Positions 1 through 10,165 of a DNA stretch of 22,140 nt are shown in pieces. Position 1 is the stretch's first letter; each line of letters starts with the position of its first letter. A program made the translations under genes and the position numbers. The notes beneath the pieces were generated by a model that was given only the letters and a program-made list of their open reading frames with translations, was not told the origin of the DNA and made no database searches. This DNA comes from Lenisia limosa (taxonomy: Eukaryota; Breviatea): the NCBI GenBank assembly GCA_001655205.1, contig LPNZ01008151.1, positions 1 through 22,140 of the forward strand, in the 5' to 3' direction.

Positions 1-234
1 GTGAGCCCTGTACTCTTCTCATCCCCCCCTCCCCCCCAGGTTGCGGTATTGGAAGAAGCCAATGGCATGGTAACCCGCGAGAGGGACCGCCTCCAGGTAC
101 CAGGGTGTATGGTATAGAACCTGAGGGAATACGGGGGGATACGTGGATTGAAATAAATTATGGATGATATGGACGTGATATGTGAACCGCCTTCGTTCGC
201 CTAATCACTTCAGGCCAAATTGAACCGAGACTAA
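1..234 (+). CDS. C-terminal end of a coiled-coil protein (partial, two exons)
   Basis: The window opens on a splice donor (gtgagc at 1). A pyrimidine-rich tract and cag then lead into exon 40-96 (19 codons, VAVLEEANGMVTRERDRLQ), followed by donor gtacca at 97. The next acceptor (ttcag at 209-213) opens exon 214-234, which reads AKLNRD and then TAA at 232-234. Both junctions are phase 0, so the frame is continuous. The composition (E, R, L, A, Q, spaced hydrophobics) suggests the end of a long alpha-helical coiled coil. Everything upstream lies outside the window, so no family can be named. The call rests on consistent splice sites, open frame and composition only; a chance pair of small exons cannot be excluded. 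Confidence 0.5.
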
Positions 235-1329
235 TAAGTTAAAGTAGTTAGGAATGTATTATCTATTTGTTCACTTGGCTCTTCCTGCGTAATGGTGGGC
301 CTTCCTTTCATTCGAAACAATTCAATTGGAACGCTCTTCCACATAAAACAACTACTAGAAATCAAATCAAAAAAACACAGACAAAGTCTAAAAACGAAAC
401 AATAGTCTACAAATAGTCTATATGACCTGGTCACAAGTATTACTGTACAAAGCGGACTGCTTGTCAAAAAGCAAAAACAGACGCTCGGCTGAATTGTCAA
501 GAAGAAAGAAAATCTGAATAGAATGAATCAAGGAGGAAAGATTGGTAGTGTTGTAGCTACTGAATCTGTCGGGATTGATGAAAGCCTTTATAATAATTCA
601 CGCCGCTGGCTTTCTTCCAGGAACGACATTTTGAGTTGGTTGAGTGCCAAGTATCAACAGCGGTTGAACGCCTCGTTTTTGAGTGGGTGTGGAAGAATTT
701 GTAAAAATAGCAGGTGTGTTCCTTTCTTTGTCCAAGCTTTCCTTCAAAAAGCCTGCTTCTTGGGAAGACTGTCTTGAAATTCGAAAGCTGAAAACGTCTT
801 TTTCTATTCGCGGCTCAAAGGATGTTATCAGTCAACGCTGGAACTGTTCAGATTTCTGCATGATTATGGCGGTTCAGCTGTTGTTGTCACAGGAAGGGAA
901 ACTCTGAGCAGGATAAGATATTGGGAAGCCTCAATTCAACAAGGAATATTCGAGCGTTATGTGGCATATGCCAGGGTCAATATGGAACAATTAAGAATTG
1001 GAACACAAAGGGGCGGGGCGGGACGCGGCTTTTNNNNNNNNNNNNNNNNNNNNNNNNNNNNNNNNNNNNNNNNNNNNNNNNNNNNNNNNNNNNACCACGT
1101 GCTGCCTACTCCGCCGGACCGCCTATTTATCTTATTTCTTCTTGAGTTTAGAGAGCTATCTTTGAAAACACTATGCTTGAGTTTTGGACTGTTTCACTTG
1201 CTTTATATTCTTTATATCGACAGTCTTAGTTGAAACACCTATACATTTTGTATGCAATCCTCATTTTAACTCAATACATGTCTAATATTCCCTTTGGTCA
1301 ATTATTCATGAGTGTTTCTGGGTTTCCAG
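235..1329 (+). other. No firm gene; coding-like islands in shifting frames
   Basis: Two islands on the plus strand look like protein but do not join by any splice I can find. One (621-700) follows a good acceptor (ttcttccag) and reads ERHFELVECQVSTAVERLVF and onward before a possible donor (gtaaaa at 701). The other (778-1033) is open after a TGA at 775-777, contains FRFLHDYGGSAVVVTGRETL and runs into the N gap at 1034-1093. A third frame is also open across 683-907. They may be exons upstream of the gene that ends at 3021, or a decayed gene with frameshifts. I do not recognise the protein. After the gap, 1094-1329 shows nothing definite. Confidence 0.3.
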
Positions 1330-3021
1330 GACACAGTTGTGGCGATGAGGATTTAAGGTACCACTATGTTTGCTGGCAGCTTGTCTTCCGTACCCTCAAA
1401 ATGGTTTTGTGTTTTATAACCTTTGTATAAATATATTCGAAGTTAATGGACCTGAGACAAAAATCATCGGTAATCGAGGTATTGAACTAAGGTTTGTTTT
1501 GGTTCACTTTGGGATATATTGGATAGTTTGTGCCCGTCGATCCATGACCTTCCTACCAACCTCAAATCTCCGGCTCTCAATGCAGGAGGTGTGTGGGACA
1601 GTTGCCCTTAGCATTATCCCGCGTACACAGCGATTTCATCCGTTGTTTTCTGGGCATCCCTTGCATTAATGCATGTTACCAGAGCAGGGAGCTAGGAGCG
1701 AAAGTCGGTTTTGCCACAAAAGCAGTACTGTCAAAATACAAGGTTTACCCCACACCTACAATGAACCAATCGCCAACCTGCAAGGTTTGACTGGTTTGCA
1801 TCGTGATTTCTCCAGATTTTTCGAGCAATGTGCAGGCGTTGCAAATCCCGTTTATGCAAAGTACGCTGGGATCCTCTACTGTTACACCAACTTTGTTATC
1901 AAAACCTTTGTTGCATATGATATGGTTTAAAGATGACACACGCTCTAGAAGGTCACGGTGTCCGATTCAGATCGTTTGCGCTTATTGATTTCCCCCCTTT
2001 TCCTTATTTTGGAACTTTATCATCGTCAGTCAATAGTTTACCACTTGACACTTAGAAAGTGCTCGTTCTCTGCACCAATGGCAGCCGCCCGATTTCAGAT
2101 GTCTTCAGATCTTTGGTTTGAGTCTCTTATTCTCTTCAGCTACTGTATTTTGGAGGATTTATGTTCCGCGCTCCACTTACAGCTGGAGTTGACTGCCGAG
2201 GAGGAGAGATTCAGAAACAAATGCGTGGCGGAGTCAGTGGAAGGTATCCCAGAAGAGGCGGTGAAATATTTAAGGTGAGAGATGTTATTCATCCCCAATC
2301 ATAATTGCATAGCGTAGAGACGCATGAAGGAAAGACCTTTCCAACCAGGGATATAATCTGACAAAAGAGATGTTGGAATGGCGATGACATTTGGTTTAGC
2401 CATCCGTGGACGTATGAAGGGATGAAAATAGCTATGGTGATTAATAACAAACAAAATCACTTACTCATTAGATAGGTACATTTGATTATTTCGACGTACT
2501 CAACCCTTACTTGACAACCTTGCACAGCGTATTGCAACTTCTTTGTAGGTTTTGGGAATATTTTCCCCAAGAATAAGCAGGTCTGTTTTTTCTGCAGTAA
2601 AGTCTCAATAAAGATCCGCCCGCTGTTTTAAGGTCCTCTATGTTGCAGTGCTGAAATTATATATACTCGTAACGTTTTGGTAGCGTTGTTACTTTCATTC
2701 GTAATACAACTGTTGCTCACTTCTTGGGGAATAGTGTTTTTGGAGAAGAGGTTTAAGATTGGTTTTGGGAGAAGAGGTTTAAGATTGATTTTGGAGAAGA
2801 GGTTTAAGATTGGTTTTGGAGAAGAGGTTTAAGATTGATTTTGGTTTTGGTTTTTCAGGCCACAAACATTTCGTGACCCCGAATCAAAGATAATTGTTCA
2901 AAAATGTAAAACTGCCCCACTCCCTCCCACTGTTTTCAAAACTGCTTTGCGGAATTTCAAGCAAGACTTGCAAAAAGAAGCTCTACAGTATGAGCCAAAT
3001 CAAACCACAAAACAGTTATAG
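1330..3021 (+). CDS. 3' exons of an unrecognised protein-coding gene
   Basis: Four exons join in consistent phase: 1330-1357, 1586-1742, 2183-2274 and 2859-3021, ending with TAG at 3019-3021. Acceptors are good (ttccag, aatgcag, cacttacag, tttttcag) and donors are gtacca, gtttac and gtgaga. AATAAA lies 15 bases after the stop. The last two exons are the most convincing. They encode a charged, helix-rich C-terminus containing LTAEEERFRNKCVAESVEG, IPEEAVKYLRPQTFRDPESK and FKTALRNFKQDLQKEALQYE. The second exon has several cysteines (FLGIPCINACYQS). I do not recognise the family. Islands at 621-1033 may be earlier exons. The gene runs convergently toward the aminopeptidase gene, whose stop is about 130 bases away. 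The first two exons are less certain than the last two. Confidence 0.5.
2528..2612 (+). other. Possible alternative last exon with its own polyadenylation signal
   Basis: Within the intron 2275-2858 of the unrecognised plus-strand gene, a good acceptor (ccttgcacag, ending 2527) opens a short frame. This frame is in phase with the upstream exon: AG plus C gives Ser, then VLQLLCRFWEYFPQE and TAA at 2574-2576. AATAAA follows at 2607-2612. The exon would replace the 54-codon end encoded at 2859-3021. It could also be chance, as the exon is only 49 nt. Confidence 0.3.
2738..2838 (+). repeat. Four tandem copies of a 25-26 bp unit in an intron
   Basis: Units 2738-2762, 2763-2788, 2789-2813 and 2814-2838 share the core GAGAAGAGGTTTAAGATTG preceded by TTTTG. 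Copies 2 and 4 end in A where copies 1 and 3 end in G, so the array looks like a doubled two-unit block. It stops 18 bases before the acceptor at 2857-2858 and merges into the T/G-rich tract there. Confidence 0.95.
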
Positions 3022-3035
3022 ATAACAGGTCACAG

Positions 3036-3041
3036 AATAAA
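3036..3041 (+). promoter_or_regulatory. Polyadenylation signal AATAAA
   Basis: A canonical AATAAA lies 15 bases after the TAG at 3019-3021 on the same strand, which supports 2859-3021 as a last exon. Confidence 0.6.
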
Positions 3042-3150
3042 GATGAAACAATGGAAGTACTACGAACTTCTAATTGCCGATAGTTTCCATACATGGGCCT
3101 TTACTCGATGATCCCATCAAAGTACACCCCTTTCCGCTGAATATCACCAT

Positions 3151-6100
3151 TTAGTTACCCACTTCTGCAGTTGCGTAATCTGGCGCGTTATACCCCCCCA
3201 CGCTTTGCATTGCGGATCTGAAGTTAGGTTCTTCAAGCCAATACTCCATCATTCGAAAGAAGAAACCCCCCTTTCTGAAATGGTGGGAATTAGGACAAGT
3301 GCTGCCAATGGCAACTTATTCACATCAAAGAACAACAGTCTATTATAATCCATACAAACCCATATGAAATCTTGTCAAAGTTTCCATATATCGCATGCTG
3401 GGATTTAATCGGATGATAAAGTGCGTGGTCAGAAAACGACTCTGAAAGCACTGTATCCTGAAATTGGGTTAGTTTGGCTCATTAAATGAATCTTGAAGCA
3501 ATAAGGGGATCAGCTGTGCTTGGAAAAACAATCGCCAAGTGAACACATTTAACTTATCCAGGAAAAAAACATACCACAAAATCCAGATGTAGGTGAAGGG
3601 AGTAGGGAGATGACTCGGTTTGGCTGGAAAGGAGCTTGTACCTAAGGGTCAGAAACTGGGATTTGTTGCTGATATTGTGTGTTGTAAAAGAGACAATTTT
3701 ATTTCTGATTATAATGAATTATGAATATAAAATGCAAGATGGCTACTGAATAGTTATACTCTTCACCAACCCTTTGGAAAACCATTCGTTCTCTAAACTC
3801 AGCAAGGGTTACCCCCTCCCACTCGAAAAATGACGCCAAACCCTCATTGATCCAAAGATCATCCCAAAACGCCGCCGTAACTGAAACGTGAATATAAATC
3901 ATTCCCCAGTTATTATGAGTAAGGTTTCGTGGAAATCAGCAGAAGTGGGTTCAGAATTGTAATAGATATGCTACATATTCCTCACTTTGGTTGCCAAACC
4001 ACTGGTGAGCAATTTCGTGGTTTATAACCTGCAATGTGTGATGTGATTGTTTATCATATACTATCGATATCGAGCGAAGGCATCAAAATGTACACGCTAC
4101 TTCTACCAGAATAGATTTCATCCCATTTTATTGTGACCCCCCCCCCCCCNNNNNNNNNNNNNNNNNNNNNNNNNNNNNNNNNNNNNNNNNNNNNNNNNNN
4201 NNNNNNNNNNNNNNNNNNNNNAGAGAAACATCCTAACAGTTTTAAATATCACTCTATTTTTGTTTTTTTATTTAATTTACAATTTGATAACTGACATCAT
4301 GGACTTGGTGTACTAATTCAAAAATTATCATACACTCACTGAATTTTGGGTAATAGGGTAGAAAATTTCACCCAATCACCCTTACCTGTTCTTCAAAAGA
4401 CAAAATGGTTACATTAGTGCCCATCTACATGATAAGAAACGTTCCCAAGACAATACCGTTGTGAGACCAGATCGAACGTGGTAGCTTTCTTGGGTCATAA
4501 CAAGGGATAGAAGGTACGTTGACATTTTAGGTGTCTTCTCGAATCTGATGTCTTTAGATTAACCTCTCCAAAGAAATGAACAAGTCTGTACACATGGATA
4601 TTCAAACATTCCTTATTTACCCTAACTTGGTAACAACCCACGAACTTCACAGATGACATGCCATTTTCGGTTTTGGAGATACCTGGTGTTGTGCTGAAGG
4701 CCTAATGAGTCAGTGTCTCCATCACAGTCATTGTCCATCAAGCCTAGCCTGCCAACCACGTGTGATAGTTAGGGCTTCACTTCAGTTTGAAAAAAAAGAT
4801 TTTCTCGATAAATCCTCGAAAATCCTCGATATTTTATCAGTACTTTTCGAACCGAAGTGAAGCCATTGTGATGGTTGATATTCCTATTAAATATGAAGCT
4901 TTGCTTCCACTCCTGATTTTCATGCGAAAATCACAAGAATTATTAACACTTGCGCAGAGGCCCACCAACATGGAATTCTGGTACTGTTGAGGGAAACGAA
5001 ACGTGAAGCTGAAATGTTGCCTGAAGTAGTCAGCTAAATACCAGCTTAATGGAGAGTTTGTGTACTATGAAAAAATGACAATATCATATTATATACTACC
5101 AACAATGGGATCAGTATCCTGCATTGGCAACTACAGACCATGATCGAAATCTCATCTGGGGCCCCAGGTGTTATTATCCCTCCCTTGCACCTTAAAAGTT
5201 GGCTCGTCGAAGCAAGGTAGAAGCATTCGAGCGCCAATCGGCTGGAACTGCGAACCAAATGTCCGAGAGGTCCCGTTTCTGCCTGAGTAAATTTCCGAAA
5301 GCGTAAATGATACTCATTATCCATAACCTACCCCATGGCATATAGTCCAAAAGGATTGTTGAAAGCGTCCCTAGGTATCGAATAGCCAATTTCACGTCTT
5401 GAATGGGAAGCTAGGTTTTGATAAATGAAGCATTATTGGTGGATTTGGTGCAAATTTACATTTTTAACCTAAATTATGAGCATATAATCACCCTCAAAAG
5501 CTTAATGAAGGATCAAAAAGCAGTAACATTTCAATGTGGAGTATCAACCATGTCCTATTCTTCTATACCTTCTTTATACTGAAATGGACTTTTATAACGT
5601 TGCTCGATAACAGCTCACCTTTTCTGTGCACTCTAAATACAACAGATCTAAACGATAAATAGCATAATGAAATCACGAGCAGAAGATAAGGGCTGGGTTA
5701 CACCAATAGATGGATACTACAATCCTATGCAGTTTGTATAATGCCACCTAAAACCCCCACCGTTCTCGTGTTTTTCAGCATTTAGATAGACTTTTGATGA
5801 AGAGTAACTCAAAACAGCCTCTTCAATAACCAAGTCTTTTGCATGGAGCACCACATGCCTTAGAAATTAGGTGGGGCATCTGAAAAAACTCCATTGTCCA
5901 ATTTTTCTGATGCTATTGTGATATTTTCAAATGAGTAAACTATTATCATGTCCTCTCACTTGGTTTCTTGGAAAATCTCTAGAGTCACCTCTAAAATGCC
6001 CTCAAAGGAAGTCATCTCTTCATTAAATCTAAGAAAATTAAGCATTTTCTCAGGTTTTGAAAGGCTAGTATGACTTTAAGCAGAATGCAGTGAATAGACA

Positions 6101-6855
6101 GCGGCATAAGACATAATATTCTCTATATATTATAATAGATATGATATAGATATATCATATAATATGTATGTATGATAACAACACTAGTCACGTGTACATA
6201 TTCATGTTTAAAACTGAATCACTATTTCCTCTGTACCTTACTGAGCATAAAAAAGGTATTCTAGTACACTCACATTAAAATCCTTTACACAATGTGGCAT
6301 TTTGCACCCACGATAAGATGACGTCATAGTGCACTGGTAGTACGGACGTAGGAAGCCGAAAGGTGGGTGACGTATCTGGTGGTTATGAAGGGGATGTTAC
6401 TGCGTCAGTATCTGAAGGGGGTGCGACAATGCATATCTACGGGGAGGGGTACATCGCATGATTGCTCAAGTGAGATTAAATACGTCGTTTTACCAGGGTA
6501 TTGCACCTTTAAATTAAATCAAGAGCTAACTGGTATTATTCAAATTGATATTCGTAACTCCATCCTTCCCACAGCCAACCTTTGAAAACTCCATCATCAA
6601 ACGTCACGTTGTCCTTCCCCGAACTCTCCGATTCTTCAAAGATGGCTGGGCAAATAAAACTCCAAAAGTAACCGTTATAATTGACCACATCTTTTTCATA
6701 CTGAAGCCCAAACTATCCAGAAATAAGTGCCAACTAGAGAGGGACAGTATCGCAATTATGAAGATGAATGTGACTGCGGCACAAATAGCTCCATGGCCTA
6801 ATGACAGAAATGATGATGCCTGCGAATTAGTTATACTGTTATTAGGCTGAATCAT
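3151..6855 (-). CDS. Membrane-anchored M1 zinc aminopeptidase (APN/ERAP-like), catalytic part
   Basis: The enzyme removes N-terminal amino acids from peptides, probably outside the cell. Exons, 5' to 3' on the minus strand: 6855-6702, 6645-6580, 6375-6312, 6028-5960, 5858-5761, 5647-5619, 5578-5569, 5397-5332, 5282-5191, 4903-4853, 4701-4646, 4544-4413, an unseen exon in the gap at 4150-4221, 4028-3986, 3880-3771, 3457-3360, 3274-3151. All visible junctions keep phase. The start ATG gives a 24-residue tail, then one membrane helix (AICAAVTFIFIIAILSL): type II topology. Family marks in order: RLPTSVLPVHYDVIL, SFEGILEVTLEIF, HVVLHAKDLVIEE, PCFDEPTFK, FEKTPKMSTYLLSL, zinc site HEIAH, then Glu after 18 residues in WINEGLASF, and FDKISYGKGG with the catalytic tyrosine. 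GAMEN is not visible and should lie in the gap. The frame stops (TAA 3153-3151) soon after the catalytic domain, so the usual 400-residue C-terminal domain is absent. The 4413-4544 end is uncertain. Confidence 0.95.
4137..4221 (+). other. Poly-C run and assembly gap inside the M1 gene
   Basis: Thirteen C (4137-4149) precede 72 N (4150-4221). The aminopeptidase segment expected here (the end of the substrate-binding helix, GAMEN motif and the stretch before HEIAH) is not found in the flanking sequence, so at least one exon should lie in the gap. Confidence 0.85.
5569..5578 (-). other. 10-nt microexon of the M1 aminopeptidase gene
   Basis: On the minus strand, acceptor tccatttcag is followed by TATAAAGAAG and then donor gtatag, a donor also used by the lectin-like gene at 9639. 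It takes phase 0 from exon 5619-5647 and hands phase 1 to exon 5332-5397. The joined reading is ECTEKYKEDVKLAIRYLGTL, the expected length and pattern for the strand before the Y-x-G-x-L motif in this family. Without it the flanking exons are out of phase. Confidence 0.7.
6139..6160. repeat. Perfect AT-rich inverted repeat (hairpin)
   Basis: ATATGATATA, two bases (GA), then TATATCATAT: 10-bp perfect arms, inside an intron of the M1 gene. Similar ATATGATAT/ATATCATAT motifs recur through the window. Confidence 0.8.
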
Positions 6856-7699
6856 GTATGGCGCGAGATAGTGGGGAGTAAGCAAGTGGTTTCAGGCGCG
6901 GATCAAATCATAGTAGCAACCCCTCCAAAAGGCCTACCGGGCTCGACGGTGGAGCATCCATAACAAAGGATTCCACTGGTACAATAGTGTTATTGTGGCT
7001 TTCAAGGGATGGAGATTGTTTTAGTTAAGCAATTGCAAGAATAATATAAAGAAAAGCGAGCAAGTTATTACCCATCAATGTTACTTATAAACGTGATGGG
7101 GTCAGACAGATGCTCCAATTTTTCTTTCTTATCCCCCCCCCCCCNNNNNNNNNNNNNNNNNNNNNNNNNNNNNNNNNNNNNNNNNNNNNNNNNNNNNNNN
7201 NNNNNNNNNNNNNNNNNNNNNNCCCAAGATTTCTTCCGCTTTAGATCCTAAGATGTCTTCTGCCTTAGATCCTAAGATGTCTTCATTGCTATCGGGTTGG
7301 ACAGGGTGGGGTAAGTGATAGGTAAGGGCAAGATGTGGAGGAGTGAATGCTAAGCTAAACGCTGGCTCAAAATGACTAACTATCTATAATCTGTGTGATG
7401 AAATGATGAAAAGGAAACGATTGGATGGAGATGGAACTGTAAGAGGTCAAAAACGGCTGTTATACCCAAACCTGGGGGGTTTATATACTGACCGTCATGG
7501 CCCTGACTGAGAAATCTGCTTTAGGCATTGGGATCGAGAGAGTAGATCAAAAGATCTTATTAAAATGAACAAAGAAACAAAGGAATCAAGAAGGAATCAT
7601 CATCAGGCAGGAGGTATCAGGAGGTGAAGGAAGAAATCAGGAAAATAAATAAGATCAGACCAGAGGAAAAGCAGAAGCGCTGGAGACACGTGGTAAAAG
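6856..7699. other. Intergenic region between divergent genes
   Basis: This lies between the start of the minus-strand aminopeptidase (6855) and the start of the plus-strand lectin-like gene (7700), so it should hold both promoters. It contains a 12-C run (7133-7144), a gap (7145-7222), a 24-bp repeat (7223-7285), a TATA-like stretch (tttatatac near 7480) and a purine-rich tract (about 7555-7680). I see no firm gene. Confidence 0.5.
7223..7285. repeat. 24-bp tandem repeat, open on both strands, possible exon edge
   Basis: Two full copies (7232-7255 and 7256-7279) plus partial flanks directly after a gap. On the plus strand they read SSALDPKM repeated and run to a strong donor (TGGG then gtaagtg at 7311). 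On the minus strand they read DSNEDILGSKAEDILGSKAE after a possible acceptor (gatag). Either strand could be coding; the gap hides the rest. Confidence 0.5.
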
Positions 7700-9877
7700 A
7701 TGGCGAGATCTCCGCAACAAAGAGATATGTTTTCCTCTATCGCATTTATCTTGGCTTTATTTGCTGTTAGTACATTGGTGCAAGCGGTGTCAATTACGTA
7801 AGCGCTTTCCCCGTTCTTATACTTCTCTTGCTGTTGTACTAATTATTGGATAATGTTAATCTCAACTTTGAACGGACGTTCTTATTCTTATACACCGAAT
7901 ATATTGGTTAAAGATATCGCAGAGAGAAGTAACAAAATAAATTTCGTACTAACCCTGGCCTTCTGTCGTCTCATTCCCCAGACTGCCCAAAGGCACTAGC
8001 ACCGCAGACCCCACAGAGCCGCAGGAGGTTGTCCCCCTCCATATGCTCTCACAAGCGCTCGGTAGAATCTCTGTACTGGAAGAAAAGGTGGGGTATTTGC
8101 TGTAATTGTGTGTGTGTGTGGTTCCGTACACTTATATCAAAAAAGATAGCTATCTTGCCCACATCACCTCCCTAATGAAATACTGTTAACGTTCAGGTTG
8201 CCAATTTGACAGCTTTGTTCGGCACCTTTTCTGTTGGGTTATCAGAAGGTAACCCCGCGTCATCCTGCTCCGAAATCAAACAGTCAAGTCGTATGCTTTA
8301 AACCATAAGATTTTATTACGATATCTGTCACCCCCCCCCCCCNNNNNNNNNNNNNNNNNNNNNNNNNNNNNNNNNNNNNNNNNNNNNNNNNNNNNNNNNN
8401 NNNNNNNNNNNNNNNNNNNNNNNNNNNNNNNTCAAGCCACTTAGTGTATGCGGTGCATCAATCATGAAACTAAAAGAAAATAGTTCGTGACTATGTTCAA
8501 ATTGGCTTCTATCTGATATTCGTCGTCTTTTTCTTCTTTGTGAATAGATATTGTAATGCCTACCCCCAGTACGCAGCCAGTTTGGCGTACTGCGACTTCT
8601 CCGAAGACAGTGGAGGGTGGCTGTTGGTTCTGAACTACTACCACAAGCAAGGCACTTCACCTGTCCACTCGGTGAGTCGGGCCTGCTGTGTTTATAGCGT
8701 TTTGACGGGCTAATATGAGGACAGTTACTGGAAAACATGTATGAATATGGATGTGTGTGTGTGGGGGTGATATGGCAGAACTTGATCCGTTATCTTACAA
8801 GACAACATGCTTTTTGTTTTGACGTGTATTTTGTATATTTACATGCTTTTCTGAGATGGTAGTACGTTTAGCTTCTGACTGTTCAGCTTTTGGACGAATC
8901 TTTCCCCGCCTTCAACACTCACAATCTGGGCTTTGATGGTAGCACGGTTGGGGGGTGTCAAATTCAAAACATGGTCGTACTATGGGTATTGATTGATAAG
9001 TGCCAGTGCTGTCAATGACCGACAAGGTTCCAGCAGAGTGGGGACATGCAACTACTGGTCTCCTTGGACAGCTGAGCTTCTCCGAAATCAGATTCTATTG
9101 CAAGGTATTGTTGACCACCATCGATCCGCTGTCTTTTGATTTGATGAAATGACTAACATTGATACACTTCTGCTTCTGTGCCAGACGTATTTTTTTTTTC
9201 TCATGATAATTGTGTATAATATTTTGTATCAAAAAGTTCTGCAGTAACCCACAACAATTTACAGGGTGCCTTGACCCAACAAAATATCCATTTCAAGACT
9301 CCCATTGTGGACTATGCCAAAACCGGCACGGGATCGTTCACCGGTGTTAAGGTGAGAGAGGAGGGTTCTCATCTGTGAACACAGCAGGCACTCTTAAATC
9401 CGGGAAACGTTGTGAATTGTTTTTCTCAGTACTATTAAGTGTATTACCATGACGTTGCAGTACTCTTGTACAATGGCTCCAAATCGGACATAATGCTGCA
9501 CTAACCCTTCAGACAAACTTCGTCCCGCTGACTGATCACTATTCATCCGGGCTCCCAGGATCCGCAACCAGTTACTACAACACAGAGAAATATCCGATTT
9601 CGAACTTCCCATTTTATGGAGGGTCTGATCATTTCCATGTATAGGGTGTAAGAGTAGTTTATAATAGCAGTGATCTGTATATACGTACAATCATATGACC
9701 TATGGATAGCGGATTGGGGGGGCTCTTAATACTTGAAACTTCTTGATGGTCTTGGTATGTTAACTGATCATACAGGTTGGTGATAACGGAGGGGGTGACT
9801 ACTACTATTGCTGCAACACCGATTACACTGCTGACAGTAATATGCATTTCCAAGTGGGGAGCGGTATCCAGAACTAG
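7700..9877 (+). CDS. Secreted coiled-coil protein with a fibrinogen/intelectin-like C-terminal domain
   Basis: Exons: 7700-7797, 7982-8087, 8197-8248, an unseen exon in the gap 8343-8431, 8570-8671, 8887-8938, 9037-9104, 9265-9351, 9513-9638, 9776-9877 (TAG 9875-9877). All visible junctions keep phase except across the gap, where phase 1 meets phase 0. The ATG opens a clear signal peptide with core FSSIAFILALFAVSTLVQA. Then comes a short helix with heptad-like hydrophobics (LGRISVLEEKVANLTALF, one NLT glycosylation site). The globular part has CDFSEDSGGWLLVLNYYHKQ, EWGHATTGLLGQLSFSEIRF with YCK, HFKTPIVDYAKTGTGSFTG, SGLPGSATSYYN, FPFYGG and DYYYCCNTD. This order (CD..GGW, HKxGT, WGHA, RFYC, NLPGSA-like, FPF) matches, from memory, a lectin-like family related to fibrinogen and intelectin domains. 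A glycan-binding or immune role is inference. The frame is intact. Confidence 0.85.
8331..8431 (+). other. Poly-C run and gap hiding one exon of the lectin-like gene
   Basis: Twelve C (8331-8342) are followed by 89 N (8343-8431). Exon 8197-8248 ends in phase 1 and exon 8570-8671 starts in phase 0, so at least one exon is missing here. It probably encodes the entry to the globular domain. Confidence 0.7.
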
Positions 9878-10165
9878 TGAATAGCGCTTAGCTTTATAGT
9901 TACTGATCACTGGACCGTGTTGAGCTACAATAACACTGTAGGTTTACGTACGTTAAGTCTTAGTATTTTTTATGTCTGTTCTTTTGTAGACGTTATGTAT
10001 ATTGTATTGTATTACCTTTATAATTACATATGATACACTACACATCTATAATACAGTGTGTGTAATATATCATATATATTATATGCGTGTGCATACTTTC
10101 CATATGATGTACATAGTATAATAACATATTATAGAATGAAATAGAACACACGTACAGATAGTAGT
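9878..10165. other. AT-rich intergenic spacer between convergent genes
   Basis: This spacer lies between the lectin-like gene's stop and the PCMT polyadenylation signal. It is mostly AT-rich with ATATCATATATATTATAT-type inverted motifs near 10070. I see no gene and no clear AATAAA for the plus-strand gene. Confidence 0.6.

Noticed and set aside
1745-1988. Open frames on both strands (minus reads VTVEDPSVLCINGICNACTL)
   Set aside because: They overlap each other and lie inside an intron of the plus-strand gene; no matching splice sites were found.
3137-3162. A 26-nt intron after the last M1 exon (gtgggt...attcag) leading to RKGVYFDGIIE
   Set aside because: It has donor, branch-like ctaaat and acceptor, but is about half the length of the shortest supported introns here (49-56 nt), and the extra residues do not match the family.
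8328-8738. Minus-strand frame of 136 residues
   Set aside because: A third of it is N and the rest is antisense to a lectin-like exon.
9394-9910. Overlapping minus-strand frames
   Set aside because: Antisense shadows of the last two lectin-like exons.
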